Source: Flavobacterium sp. MedPE-SWcel
Lineage (GTDB): Bacteria; Bacteroidota; Bacteroidia; Flavobacteriales; Flavobacteriaceae
Reading direction: 5' to 3'
DNA length: 37,692 nt
NCBI GenBank assembly: GCA_001874325.1
Contig: MPCW01000018.1
Span: 1-37,692 of the forward strand
Below are positions 16,346-24,864 of the stretch, one piece after another; positions within the stretch are counted from its first letter, which is position 1; each line of letters opens with the position of its first letter. The position numbers and the translations under genes were made by a program. The notes beneath the pieces are model-generated. The model saw only the letters and a list, made by a program, of their open reading frames with translations. It had not been told where the DNA came from and did no database searches.

Positions 16346-16777
16346 ATGGGATTCTTTAAAGATTTCAAGTCCTTTTTAATGAAAGGCGATATCGTAAACC
16401 TAGCTACTGCTGTTGTAATTGCAGGTGCCTTTGGTGGTATTGTAAAATCGTTTACTAATGATATTTTAATGCCTCCTGTAGGAATGGCATTAGGTGGTGT
16501 GGATTTTACCGAATTAAAATACGTCCTTAAAGAAGCTCAACCTGAAATGATGGTAAACGGCGAAACTGTAGCCGCAATAGAAGCAGTAACTATAAACTAT
16601 GGTAGTTTTATACAAGTAATCCTTAACTTTATCATTATAGGATTCTCTATATTTATGGTATTAAAAGCATACGAAAAAAGCAAGAAAAAAGAAGAAGCCG
16701 CTCCTGCTGCACCGCCAGCACCAAGTGCAGAAGAGAAATTGCTTACAGAAATTCGTGATTTACTAGAAAAGAAATAG
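16346..16777 (+). CDS. mscL: Large-conductance mechanosensitive channel
   Basis: Homopentameric inner-membrane channel that opens on hypo-osmotic shock to release solutes. It has 143 residues. The amphipathic N-terminus MGFFKDFKSFLMKGDIVNLA leads into TM1 (about 16-40, AVVIAGAFGGIVKSFTNDI with the Gly-rich gate region) and LMPPVGM; a periplasmic loop of about 40 residues follows, then TM2 (about 86-107) and a charged cytoplasmic helix (EEKLLTEIRDLLEKK). The linker before that helix is Ala/Pro-rich (APAAPPAPS). Length and order match MscL. A rho-independent terminator follows 45 nt after the stop. Confidence 0.96.
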   Translation: MGFFKDFKSFLMKGDIVNLATAVVIAGAFGGIVKSFTNDILMPPVGMALGGVDFTELKYVLKEAQPEMMVNGETVAAIEAVTINYGSFIQVILNFIIIGFSIFMVLKAYEKSKKKEEAAPAAPPAPSAEEKLLTEIRDLLEKK

Positions 16778-16822
16778 TCATACAGTGTCCGCTACACTAT
16801 ATATTTAAATTTATTCCTAACT

Positions 16823-16851
16823 AAACCGCCTAATCATAGGCGGTTTTTCTT
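16823..16851 (+). terminator. Rho-independent terminator after mscL
   Basis: AAACCGCCTA (16823-16832) pairs perfectly with TAGGCGGTTT (16837-16846) across a 4-nt loop, followed by a T-rich run. Confidence 0.9.
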
Positions 16852-16897
16852 TTTTGTTATTTTTAAAACATTCCGAAGATAAGAACCAATTTGTGGT

Positions 16898-16905
16898 TAC
16901 TTTTG
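16898..16905 (+). promoter_or_regulatory. -7 promoter element TACTTTTG of asd
   Basis: Exact TAnnTTTG match. The start site would be near 16911-16913, leaving almost no leader for the ATG at 16918 and about 18 nt for the ATG at 16930, which supports the latter. Confidence 0.6.
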
Positions 16906-16929
16906 TACTCTAATTAAATGTATAAGCTC

Positions 16930-17919
16930 ATGAAAGTTGCTGTTGTTGGCGCTACCGGAATGGTAGGTAAAGTAATGCTTAAAGTACTCGCAGAAAGGAA
17001 TTTCCCTGTAACCGAATTAATTCCTGTAGCCTCTGAAAAATCAGTAGGTAAAGAAATTGATTTTAAAGGAGAAAAATATAAGGTAGTAAGCCTTGAAACG
17101 GCTGTGAGTATGAAACCGCAAATAGCACTATTCTCGGCAGGAGGTGACACCTCTAAGGCATGGGCAGAAAAGTTTGCTGATGCTGGCACAACAGTAATAG
17201 ACAATTCTAGCGCATGGCGTATGGATGCTACTAAAAAATTAGTCGTGCCCGAAATTAACGCCAGTACATTAACCAAAGACGACAAGATAATAGCCAATCC
17301 TAACTGTTCTACCATACAAATGGTAATGGCATTAGCACCGCTACATAAAAAATATACTATTAAGCGTATTGTAGTTTCTACTTATCAATCTATAACAGGT
17401 ACAGGAGTAAAAGCTGTACAACAGTTAGAAAACGAATATACTGGTACTAATAGCGAAATGGCATACCCTTACCCTATTCATCGTAATGCAATACCACAGT
17501 GTGATGTATTTGAAGAAAATGACTACACTAAAGAGGAAATGAAACTGGTACGTGAAACGCAAAAAATACTAGACGATAGAACTGTTGCTATTACTGCTAC
17601 TGCTATACGTATACCTGTAGTGGGCGGGCATAGTGAAGCCGTAAATGTAGAATTTGCTAACGATTTTGATGTAAACGATGTACGCAGAACATTACATGAA
17701 ACTACGGGAATAGCAGTACAAGATAACACCGACACTAAAACTTACCCTATGCCAATATATGCCGAAGGTAAAGATGATGTATTTGTAGGACGTATACGCC
17801 GAGATGAAAGCCAACCAAATACCCTAAACATGTGGATTGTTGCTGATAACCTACGTAAAGGGGCTGCTACAAACACTATACAAATTGCAGAACACTTAGC
17901 TGCAAACAACTTGATATAA
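16930..17919 (+). CDS. asd: Aspartate-semialdehyde dehydrogenase
   Basis: Makes L-aspartate 4-semialdehyde from 4-phospho-L-aspartate with NADPH, the branch-point step to lysine/diaminopimelate, threonine and methionine; cytoplasmic. From ATG 16930 the protein has 329 residues and opens with the nucleotide-binding GATGMVG (7-13). The catalytic Cys126 lies in ANPNCSTIQ, and the substrate-binding region with GGHSEAVNVEF has His234. An in-frame ATG 12 nt upstream (16918) would add MYKL, but it sits about 6 nt from the predicted transcription start. The gene stands alone between two terminators. Confidence 0.95.
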   Translation: MKVAVVGATGMVGKVMLKVLAERNFPVTELIPVASEKSVGKEIDFKGEKYKVVSLETAVSMKPQIALFSAGGDTSKAWAEKFADAGTTVIDNSSAWRMDATKKLVVPEINASTLTKDDKIIANPNCSTIQMVMALAPLHKKYTIKRIVVSTYQSITGTGVKAVQQLENEYTGTNSEMAYPYPIHRNAIPQCDVFEENDYTKEEMKLVRETQKILDDRTVAITATAIRIPVVGGHSEAVNVEFANDFDVNDVRRTLHETTGIAVQDNTDTKTYPMPIYAEGKDDVFVGRIRRDESQPNTLNMWIVADNLRKGAATNTIQIAEHLAANNLI

Positions 17920-17940
17920 AAGATTTTAAATTATATTTAT

Positions 17941-17978
17941 AACCTGTAACTCTATGTATAGAGTTACAGGTTTTTTTG
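17941..17978 (+). terminator. Rho-independent terminator after asd
   Basis: A perfect 14-bp stem (17941-17954 with 17959-17972, 4-nt loop) followed by a run of seven or more T. It insulates asd from the metal-uptake operon. Confidence 0.93.
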
Positions 17979-18030
17979 TCTACAAATATAAGAACCTTTG
18001 TAACCCATCTTAAAACTTTCACAACATTAC

Positions 18031-18045
18031 CGCAACAATGTTGCG
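18031..18045. promoter_or_regulatory. Zur/Fur-type 7-1-7 operator
   Basis: CGCAACA-A-TGTTGCG is a perfect 7-1-7 palindrome, the spacing typical of Fur-superfamily sites. It contains the -33 TTG (18041-18043) of the downstream promoter, so a bound dimer would block RNA polymerase. Assignment to Zur rather than another family member rests on the His-rich and ZnuD-like genes it precedes. Confidence 0.65.
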
Positions 18046-18070
18046 ATTAATCTACTTTTCCTTACCTTTG
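18041..18070 (+). promoter_or_regulatory. Promoter of the metal-uptake operon
   Basis: TTG at 18041-18043, exactly 19 nt, then TACCTTTG at 18063-18070: an ideal Bacteroidota sigma-ABfr promoter. The transcription start would be at about 18076-18078, so the first mRNA is leaderless or nearly so relative to the ATG at 18076. Confidence 0.75.
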
Positions 18071-18075
18071 CAGTA

Positions 18076-18417
18076 ATGAAAAGAAAGTTTGCGATATTTA
18101 ATTTAGCACTCATGGCTGTTGTACTCCTTACAACCGCCTATCAGTCTTTTCATGTATTTAGTCACCAAGTATCGGAACATCATCACGAGGTAAAGCAAAT
18201 TTCAAAACAGTTTAGTGCTATCGACCTTGAGCACGAACATGAGGAAGATTGCTCTGTTTGTGATTTTGATTTTGACTTCTTTGTCGCACCACAAGAGTTT
18301 TGTCTTCGTTTAGACTTTACTTTTAAACCCATTCCTTACAGCTATAGTAGTACCGAAAGTGTAACTGCTTTCCCTGGTAGCTTATTCGCTCTTAGAGCAC
18401 CTCCTGTATTGATATAA
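18076..18417 (+). CDS. Small His-rich exported or membrane-anchored protein
   Basis: A 113-residue protein. Residues 4-22 form an N-terminal hydrophobic segment (signal peptide or anchor), followed by a metal-binding-looking stretch with His26, His30, His35-37, His53 and His55, a CSVC pair (Cys59, Cys62) and an acidic DFDFDFF run. The rest is extracytoplasmic, ending in an aromatic Pro-rich tail. It is the first gene after a Zur-like operator, 103 nt ahead of a ZnuD-like receptor. A role as periplasmic metal buffer or chaperone for the receptor is inference from composition and position. Small His/Cys proteins of this kind often precede metal-linked TonB receptors in Flavobacteriia, to my knowledge without a defined function. 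Confidence 0.75.
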   Translation: MKRKFAIFNLALMAVVLLTTAYQSFHVFSHQVSEHHHEVKQISKQFSAIDLEHEHEEDCSVCDFDFDFFVAPQEFCLRLDFTFKPIPYSYSSTESVTAFPGSLFALRAPPVLI

Positions 18418-18520
18418 CCCCCTTTATCCATCTCGCTATACAACTATTATAGACGGGCGATGTATTTCGTATAGCATATACGAGATATGTGGTTTATATC
18501 AAATCCTCAAATAAAGAACC

Positions 18521-20899
18521 ATGAAGTTTTATTACATGCTCTTACTATTATTAGTAAGCAGCTGGTGTATACAAGCACAACACACTCTTAGTGGTACTGT
18601 GCAAACGCCTAAAAACGCAGCACTAGACGGTGCACACTTACATATTGAAGAATGGCATGGAATTACTACACCTAATGGAGATTATAAAGTGTCTGGTATT
18701 ACCACAGGCTCAAAGCGTGTTATAGCATCTTATGTTGGATATAAAACACTCGATACTATAATTAACTTTTATGGTGATGTAAAATTTGATATTGTACTAC
18801 AACCTGATGTTACTCAACTGCAAGAAGTTGTACTTACTGAGAATAATATTGTTTCGCAAAGCACAACACACAAACAACGGCTTAAAACCGAAGTTATAGA
18901 AAAGTATAGTGATGCAACATTAGGCGATGCTTTAAAAGAAATTGCAGGTGTACACGCTTTAAAAACAGGAACTACTATAGTAAAACCTGTTATAAACGGG
19001 TTACACAGTAGTCGTGTGCCTGTAATTGCTAATAATGTTCGATTAGAAGATCAGCAATGGGGTACAGAACACGCTCCAAATCTTGATATTAATACCGCAG
19101 GAAGAATAACAGTTATAAAAGGCGCTGACGGACTACAATATAGTGGTGATGCTATAGGTGGCCTTGTTCTGGTTGAGCCTTTAAAAGTACTTAAGGACAC
19201 ACTATTGGGTAAAACTATAGTAAGTGCTAATAGTAACGGGCGTGGTGGCAACCTAGCTACTAGCCTACATCGTGGTAACGAAAAAGGATGGGCATGGAAT
19301 GCTAATGGAACATTTAAATATATGGGAGATCGTGAAACTCCTGATTATATACTATCGAACACAGGAAATCGTGAAGGTAACTTTTCAGGCAATATAAAAT
19401 ATTTAGGTAACAATTATGACTTAAGTGCTTATTATAGTTTTTACAACGCAACCATAGGTATTGCACGTACCACACATAGTGGTAACAATGTCGATTTAAT
19501 CCGAGCTATTAATAACGGAGAACCTAGCGTTATTCAACCATTTACACATACTATCAACGCTCCTAAACAAGAACTACAACATCATTTAGCAAAGCTAGAG
19601 TATAATAAAACAATAAACGTAAACACTTCTTTTAACCTACAATATGCTTTTCAGCTTAATAATCGTAAAGAATATGACTTGCGTCGTGGTAATTTAAGAA
19701 CCATTCCTGCACTCGACCTAACACTTGTTACGCATTCAGCACAAGTAAATTGGAAACAAAGAAGAGAAAACACGACGCTAAAAGTAGGGTTTAGCTCATT
19801 ATTACAAAATAATGATGCTAGTCCAGATACTGGAGTGCGCCCTCTAATACCCAACTATGACAAAATAGATGCAGGGGCTTATGGTATTATATCTCACTCC
19901 TTTTCTGATCACTTTAGTGGAGAAGCTGGTATACGTTATGACTTTTCACGTATTGAAGCTAGTAAGTTTTACCAAAAAAGTCGTTGGGATAATTTAGGTT
20001 ATGGAGGGGTTCTTAACCATTTTATTACTGGCGACTTTGGTACTCAATGGCTTACTGCTCCTAAATTCACCTACCACAATATTTCGGCTAGCTTAGGTGT
20101 TCGTAAAAAAATAAACAATCATTTTGAGTTATTAGGAAACATCGGTATTGCAATGCGTAACCCTAACCCTTCAGAACTTTTTAGTGATGGATTACATCAC
20201 TCTAATGGTACTATCGAACTCGGTAATTTAAGACTCGAAAGAGAAAGGGCTTTAAAGCTATCAACTACTTTATTAAAAAAAGGAACTGTTTTTACTTTTG
20301 AAGCTACTCCGTTTATTAATAGTATACAGAATTTTATATACCTACAGCCTACAGCTACCGAGGTTACTATAAGAGGTTCTTTTCCTGTATACAACTACAG
20401 ACAAACTAATGCTTTATTAAGCGGTATCGACATAAACACAAGTTGGAAACCAATACAAAACATACAGCACAATTTTGCCTTTGCTTATGTACACAGTACT
20501 AACACCTCAGCTAATGAGCCACTTATTGATATGCCTCCGTTAAACATTACTAATACCGTACGCTATACTGTTCCTAAATGGTATAATCTATTTTTAGAAC
20601 TTCGAAGTGAAGGGGTATTTACTCAAAACCGTTATCCTGACAATAACTTTTATGTAGATGTACCGCGAGATGGTGAATTAATACCAATGTTAACTGACGT
20701 TAGCACACCACCATCAGGTTATCATTTATTACATTTTGGTTCAGGTGTCAAGTTTGCCTTAGGTAAAACACAAACAGCTATAAACCTTTCAGTCTATAAT
20801 ATTTTTAATACTGCCTATAGAGATTACCTCAACCGCCAACGTCTTTATACAAATGAGGCAGGCAGAAACATACAAATTCAAATTAAACTCAATTATTAA
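18521..20899 (+). CDS. TonB-dependent outer-membrane receptor, ZnuD-like
   Basis: A 792-residue outer-membrane receptor. It has a signal peptide (1-20, ending IQAQ), a carboxypeptidase-regulatory-like domain (about 21-105, HTLSGTV, GDYKVSGI and VGYKTLDT), the linker EVVLTENN, a plug (about 115-235) with GDALKEIAGVH, the GLHSSRVPVI segment, QWGTEHAPN and GADGLQYSGDAIGGLV, then a beta-barrel to the terminal aromatic Tyr. The plug resembles that of ZnuD/HMA-type receptors (GLRGxRVxVLxNG, then DHA, then GPAxLxYGxxAIGGVV). ZnuD takes up zinc, and in some bacteria heme. Its position behind a Zur-like operator and a His-rich gene supports zinc. Substrate identity is inferred, the family is clear. 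Confidence 0.88.
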   Translation: MKFYYMLLLLLVSSWCIQAQHTLSGTVQTPKNAALDGAHLHIEEWHGITTPNGDYKVSGITTGSKRVIASYVGYKTLDTIINFYGDVKFDIVLQPDVTQLQEVVLTENNIVSQSTTHKQRLKTEVIEKYSDATLGDALKEIAGVHALKTGTTIVKPVINGLHSSRVPVIANNVRLEDQQWGTEHAPNLDINTAGRITVIKGADGLQYSGDAIGGLVLVEPLKVLKDTLLGKTIVSANSNGRGGNLATSLHRGNEKGWAWNANGTFKYMGDRETPDYILSNTGNREGNFSGNIKYLGNNYDLSAYYSFYNATIGIARTTHSGNNVDLIRAINNGEPSVIQPFTHTINAPKQELQHHLAKLEYNKTINVNTSFNLQYAFQLNNRKEYDLRRGNLRTIPALDLTLVTHSAQVNWKQRRENTTLKVGFSSLLQNNDASPDTGVRPLIPNYDKIDAGAYGIISHSFSDHFSGEAGIRYDFSRIEASKFYQKSRWDNLGYGGVLNHFITGDFGTQWLTAPKFTYHNISASLGVRKKINNHFELLGNIGIAMRNPNPSELFSDGLHHSNGTIELGNLRLERERALKLSTTLLKKGTVFTFEATPFINSIQNFIYLQPTATEVTIRGSFPVYNYRQTNALLSGIDINTSWKPIQNIQHNFAFAYVHSTNTSANEPLIDMPPLNITNTVRYTVPKWYNLFLELRSEGVFTQNRYPDNNFYVDVPRDGELIPMLTDVSTPPSGYHLLHFGSGVKFALGKTQTAINLSVYNIFNTAYRDYLNRQRLYTNEAGRNIQIQIKLNY

Positions 20900-20915
20900 C
20901 CAATATTTTTTTACA

Positions 20916-21485
20916 ATGAAACTATTTAAAATTTCAGCTTTAGCCCTTATTACATTTATTTCTCTAACATCATGCAGTAGCGATGACGATGCAACGCTTG
21001 TAAATCCAGAAGAGGTAATCACTACATTAACAGCAACTTTTACACCAGTCGTTAATGGGGAAGTTGTTACATTAACATCTCGTGATCTTGATGGTGATGG
21101 TCCTGACGCTCCAGTTTTAACTGTATCTGGTGATTTCATAACAGGTGCTACATATAATGGTACTATAGAGTTTGCAAATGAAACAGTTACTCCTGCAGAA
21201 GATATTACAGAAGAAGTACAAACAGAAGGTGATGAGCATCAAATTTTCTTCCAACAAAATGGATTAGGTACATTTACATATAATGATATGGATGATAACC
21301 AAAACCCTATAGGACTTAGCTTTATTTATCAAGCTGCAGCAACCGCTACTACAGGCACACTTACTATTACTTTAAAGCATGAGCCTAATAAAGATGCCGA
21401 AGGTGTATCTGAAGGTGATATTACAAACGCAGGTGGTGTGAGCGAAGCTTCTGCAAATTTTCAAGTTGAGTTAGTTGAACTATAA
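20916..21485 (+). CDS. Lipoprotein partner of the ZnuD-like receptor
   Basis: From ATG 20916 a 189-residue lipoprotein: signal MKLFKISALALIT, lipobox LTSC with Cys20, then SSDDD, an acidic flavobacterial context compatible with outer-membrane or surface sorting. The mature part is strand-rich, with DLDGDGPDAP, DEHQIFFQQNGLG and LKHEPNKDAEG, a pattern with several Asp/Glu/His. I recall such proteins being labelled type 1 periplasmic binding fold superfamily next to ZnuD-like receptors; that name is from memory. The gene starts 16 nt after the receptor stop and is followed by a terminator, so it closes the operon. It may deliver or capture metal for the receptor (inference). An upstream in-frame start (20853) lies inside the receptor gene and would destroy the signal peptide. 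Confidence 0.85.
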   Translation: MKLFKISALALITFISLTSCSSDDDATLVNPEEVITTLTATFTPVVNGEVVTLTSRDLDGDGPDAPVLTVSGDFITGATYNGTIEFANETVTPAEDITEEVQTEGDEHQIFFQQNGLGTFTYNDMDDNQNPIGLSFIYQAAATATTGTLTITLKHEPNKDAEGVSEGDITNAGGVSEASANFQVELVEL

Positions 21486-21510
21486 GCCCCCTTATAGCAA
21501 CTTGTTATTT

Positions 21511-21540
21511 AAATCTCGGCACTATGTGTCGAGATTTTTT
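21511..21540 (+). terminator. Terminator closing the metal-uptake operon
   Basis: AAATCTCGGCAC (21511-21522) pairs with GTGTCGAGATTT (21526-21537), one G-U pair, 3-nt loop, followed by T residues. Confidence 0.9.
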
Positions 21541-21568
21541 ATTTACGCATACTTAATTAAGTATTTCC

Positions 21569-21576
21569 TATTTTTG
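21569..21576 (+). promoter_or_regulatory. -7 promoter element TATTTTTG of the prolyl oligopeptidase
   Basis: Exact TAnnTTTG match, 20 nt before the start codon at 21597; no clear -33 TTG. Confidence 0.55.
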
Positions 21577-21596
21577 TTTACCTAACACAACATTAG

Positions 21597-23732
21597 ATGA
21601 AAAAAACAATAGTAACCACTATAGCTGTAGCAGCTAGTATTACCATGAACGCGCAATCACATAACAAATCTAAACAGGAAATAAAATATCCTGATACTCG
21701 TAAGGCAAAAACAACCGATACCTACTTTGGTACTACCGTAAAGGATCCGTATCGTTGGCTAGAAGATGACAGGTCTGAAGAAACAGCACAATGGGTAAAA
21801 GCGGAGAATGAAGTTACTTTTAAATATCTCGATCAAATTCCTTTTCGTGAAACCATAAAGAACCGTATGGAGCAACTATGGAACTACGAAAGAGTTTCGG
21901 CACCATTTAAAGAAGGAGATTATACTTATTATTATAAAAATGATGGTTTACAAAACCAATCAATATTATACCGAAAAGATAAAAACGGAAAAGAAGAAAT
22001 CTTTTTAGACCCTAATACTTTCTCTAAAGATGGCACAACCTCTCTTGGAGGCATTAGTTTTACTAAAGACGGTAGCCTTGTTGCTTATTCAATATCTGAA
22101 GGTGGTAGTGACTGGCGTAAAGTTTTTGTAATGGATACCAAAACAAAAAAACTAACTGGTGAAACTATTCTAGATGTAAAGTTTAGCGGTACATCGTGGT
22201 TAGGTAATGAAGGGTTCTATTACTCTAGTTATGACAAACCTAAAGGTAGCGAACTATCGGCAAAAACAGATCAACACAAATTATATTATCATAAATTAGG
22301 CACACCACAAGCAAAAGACCAAGTTATATTTGGTAAAGAAAGTAGTGAGAAACATCGCTATGTGGGCGGCTATGTAACCGAAGATCAACATTATTTAGTA
22401 GTATCGGCTGCAAACTCTACATCTGGTAACAAACTGTTTATAAAAGACCTTACTAAACCAAATAGTAAACTGGTAAATATGGTCGACAACTTTAATAGTG
22501 ATAACGGTATTATTGATACCGAAGGCAGTACACTATACATTACCACTAATCATGAAGCACCTAACAAACGTATTGTTACTGTTAATGCCTCATCTCCACA
22601 ACAAAAAAACTGGAAAGATCTTATTCCTGAAACCGAAAATGTATTATCGGCATCTACAGGATCAAATTACATTTTTGCTGAATATATGCAAGATGCTGTA
22701 TCAGTAGTAAAACAATACAACCGTGAAGGTAAATTAGTACGTGAGGTAACACTCCCAGGTGTAGGTAGTGCAGGTGGTTTTGGTGGTAAAAAAAGTGCTG
22801 AGGTACTATACTATTCATTCACAAACTATGTAAACCCTAGTACAATCTATACTTTCGACCCTAGATCAGGAGAATCAAAAGTATATCGTAAACCTAGAGT
22901 TGATTTTAATAGTGACAACTATACATCAAAACAAGTATTCTATACTTCTAAAGACGGTACTAAAGTACCTATGATTATTACTCACAGAAAAGATTTAGTG
23001 CTAGACGGCAAAAACCCTACTATACTATATGGTTATGGCGGGTTTAATATTAGCCTTACACCTAGCTTTAGTATTGCTAATGCTGTATGGATGGAGAATG
23101 GTGGTATATATGCTGTTCCTAACCTTAGAGGTGGTGGAGAATATGGTAAAAAATGGCACGATGCAGGTACTAAAATGCAAAAGCAAAATGTATTTGACGA
23201 CTTTATAGCTGCTGCCGAATATTTGATTAACAACAAATATACATCATCTGATTATCTTGCAATACGAGGCGGATCTAACGGTGGTTTATTAGTAGGAGCT
23301 ACCATGACACAGCGCCCTGATTTAATGAAGGTGGCTTTACCTGCTGTAGGTGTACTAGACATGTTACGCTACCATACCTTTACTGCTGGTGCAGGATGGG
23401 CTTATGATTATGGTACTGCCCAGGACAGTAAAGAAATGTTTACTTACTTAAAAGGATATTCGCCTGTACACAATGTAAAAAAAGGAATGAAATATCCTGC
23501 AACAATGGTAACTACTGGTGATCATGATGACCGTGTAGTGCCTGCACATAGTTTTAAATTTGCTGCAATGTTACAAGAGTATCAAGAAGGAGATAATCCT
23601 GTGCTTATTCGTATTGGTGTTAATGCAGGACATGGAGCAGGAAAATCGATATCGCAAACTATCGAAGAGTATTGCGACATACAAGCTTTTACACTATACA
23701 ATATGGGATTAAAACCTAATCCTAAAAAATAA
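21597..23732 (+). CDS. Exported prolyl oligopeptidase (S9A)
   Basis: A serine peptidase that cleaves short peptides after proline. It has 711 residues: signal peptide (1-20, ending NAQ), N-terminal cap (KDPYRWLEDDRSEET), seven-bladed propeller (about 90-440) and alpha/beta-hydrolase domain. Catalytic residues: Ser560 in RGGSNGGLL, Asp644 or 645 in GDHDDRVVPAH, His679 in NAGHGAGK. YGYGGFNISLTPSF and NLRGGGEYGKKWH are the conserved oxyanion and substrate loops. The signal peptide places it in the periplasm or beyond. It is monocistronic, between a terminator and a bidirectional terminator. Confidence 0.95.
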   Translation: MKKTIVTTIAVAASITMNAQSHNKSKQEIKYPDTRKAKTTDTYFGTTVKDPYRWLEDDRSEETAQWVKAENEVTFKYLDQIPFRETIKNRMEQLWNYERVSAPFKEGDYTYYYKNDGLQNQSILYRKDKNGKEEIFLDPNTFSKDGTTSLGGISFTKDGSLVAYSISEGGSDWRKVFVMDTKTKKLTGETILDVKFSGTSWLGNEGFYYSSYDKPKGSELSAKTDQHKLYYHKLGTPQAKDQVIFGKESSEKHRYVGGYVTEDQHYLVVSAANSTSGNKLFIKDLTKPNSKLVNMVDNFNSDNGIIDTEGSTLYITTNHEAPNKRIVTVNASSPQQKNWKDLIPETENVLSASTGSNYIFAEYMQDAVSVVKQYNREGKLVREVTLPGVGSAGGFGGKKSAEVLYYSFTNYVNPSTIYTFDPRSGESKVYRKPRVDFNSDNYTSKQVFYTSKDGTKVPMIITHRKDLVLDGKNPTILYGYGGFNISLTPSFSIANAVWMENGGIYAVPNLRGGGEYGKKWHDAGTKMQKQNVFDDFIAAAEYLINNKYTSSDYLAIRGGSNGGLLVGATMTQRPDLMKVALPAVGVLDMLRYHTFTAGAGWAYDYGTAQDSKEMFTYLKGYSPVHNVKKGMKYPATMVTTGDHDDRVVPAHSFKFAAMLQEYQEGDNPVLIRIGVNAGHGAGKSISQTIEEYCDIQAFTLYNMGLKPNPKK

Positions 23733-23737
23733 ACTCC

Positions 23738-23778
23738 TTTTCGATCACGATATATTTACTATATATCGTGATCGAAAT
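23738..23778. terminator. Bidirectional terminator
   Basis: A perfect 17-bp stem (TTTCGATCACGATATAT, 23739-23755, with 23761-23777) around a 5-nt loop, between convergent genes; T and A runs on both sides let it serve both strands. Confidence 0.9.
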
Positions 23779-23779
23779 T

Positions 23780-24727
23780 TTATAACAAATACCCTATTAC
23801 TATAGAGCCGTAGTAGTAACCTGTTACAACATTATTAGTAAGCTCTTTACTTTGATAATTAAATGAGTAGGAAAAATTCCAGTTTTCTCTACCATACTTT
23901 ACACCAACTTCGGCATTAAAGCGAACAGGTATTAACGGAAAAGTAACCACACTATCATCATTAAACATACTCCCCTCTATAGTAGCGTCATATATTTGAT
24001 AATTGATATTAGGGTTTACGTATAAAAACAATTCTCTTCTTCCTTTATACGTTTCTTTATCATGAGTCAGCGTAGCATTATGAAGCGCTGAGTTATACAT
24101 GGGCAACAACTCGTTTTTATTTAAACTAATACGCGCCATAGCACCCAGATTAACACCTGTCCAGACAGTACCTGCATCTACCTCTCCTTGTAAATGAAAG
24201 TCTACTTTTTCTTTATAGGTTTCTTTAAAAACCTTTGTTGAATAAAAAGTATTAGCTTGTAAACCTAGTAATGTTTTTATTTGGTATTCCCATCCGCTAA
24301 CAGGATGGTAACCAAACATTTTATGTAATTGTTCTTGTAAATCCTGCGCTAAAGATTCTCTACCTACTACTCCAACTTGAAAGCTTGTTTTTAAAACACT
24401 TTCATTAGTATAATATGTATTTATCCCTGCTTCTGCAAAAAGATATCCTGCAAAAGGTCTATCATGATATTTAAGCTCGGTTGCCTTTACCGATTGTGGA
24501 TTATACATGTATTGCCCTATACGAAACTCTGTAATTTTCTTTGCTACTTTTTCATTCTTGGGAGTGCCTAGATAACGATAAAAAACCTCTATACCGTTGG
24601 TGTAATACTGATCGTTTATAGGTGATGTATATAAATCGTTATCGAGTATAACTCCTACTTCAGCAGGTTTTTGTGCCCATAGCGCAACGGAGCACAACAA
24701 TAGTATTATAAACTTTATATGCTTCAT
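23780..24727 (-). CDS. LpxR-like outer-membrane lipid A deacylase (DUF2219)
   Basis: LpxR enzymes are 12-stranded outer-membrane barrels that remove the 3'-acyloxyacyl group of lipid A. From ATG 24727 the protein has 315 residues: signal peptide (MKHIKFIILLLC...ALWAQ) and the family hallmarks DNDLYTSPINDQYYTNGIE and YHDRPFAGYLF, then alternating beta-strands ending in IVIGYLL. The Asn-Asp of DNDLY and the HDRPFAG region correspond to the LpxR active site. A -7 element at 24772-24779 lies downstream of the longer reading (24829), so that reading is rejected. It is divergent from the secreted LRR gene. The substrate is inferred from the family; together with lpxH it is the second lipid A gene in the window. 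Confidence 0.8.
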   Translation of the reverse strand: MKHIKFIILLLCSVALWAQKPAEVGVILDNDLYTSPINDQYYTNGIEVFYRYLGTPKNEKVAKKITEFRIGQYMYNPQSVKATELKYHDRPFAGYLFAEAGINTYYTNESVLKTSFQVGVVGRESLAQDLQEQLHKMFGYHPVSGWEYQIKTLLGLQANTFYSTKVFKETYKEKVDFHLQGEVDAGTVWTGVNLGAMARISLNKNELLPMYNSALHNATLTHDKETYKGRRELFLYVNPNINYQIYDATIEGSMFNDDSVVTFPLIPVRFNAEVGVKYGRENWNFSYSFNYQSKELTNNVVTGYYYGSIVIGYLL

Positions 24728-24771
24728 TAAGAATCTAACTTTATAATGGGGTAAAAACGAAAAAAGACTTC

Positions 24772-24779
24772 CAAAAGTA
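24772..24779 (-). promoter_or_regulatory. -7 promoter element TACTTTTG of the LpxR-like gene
   Basis: Exact TAnnTTTG match on the minus strand; a TTTG at 24797-24800 gives a short 17-nt spacer. The leader would be about 38 nt. Confidence 0.5.
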
Positions 24780-24864
24780 TTATCAAAATGATAAATCAAA
24801 ACAATATCTTCGTAAAAACGAAAATACAATTTAGTTATAAATTAAAAATCATAATTACTTAAAA

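Noticed and set aside
24728..24829. N-terminal extension of the LpxR-like protein
   Set aside because: It precedes the signal peptide and overlaps the promoter element at 24772-24779.
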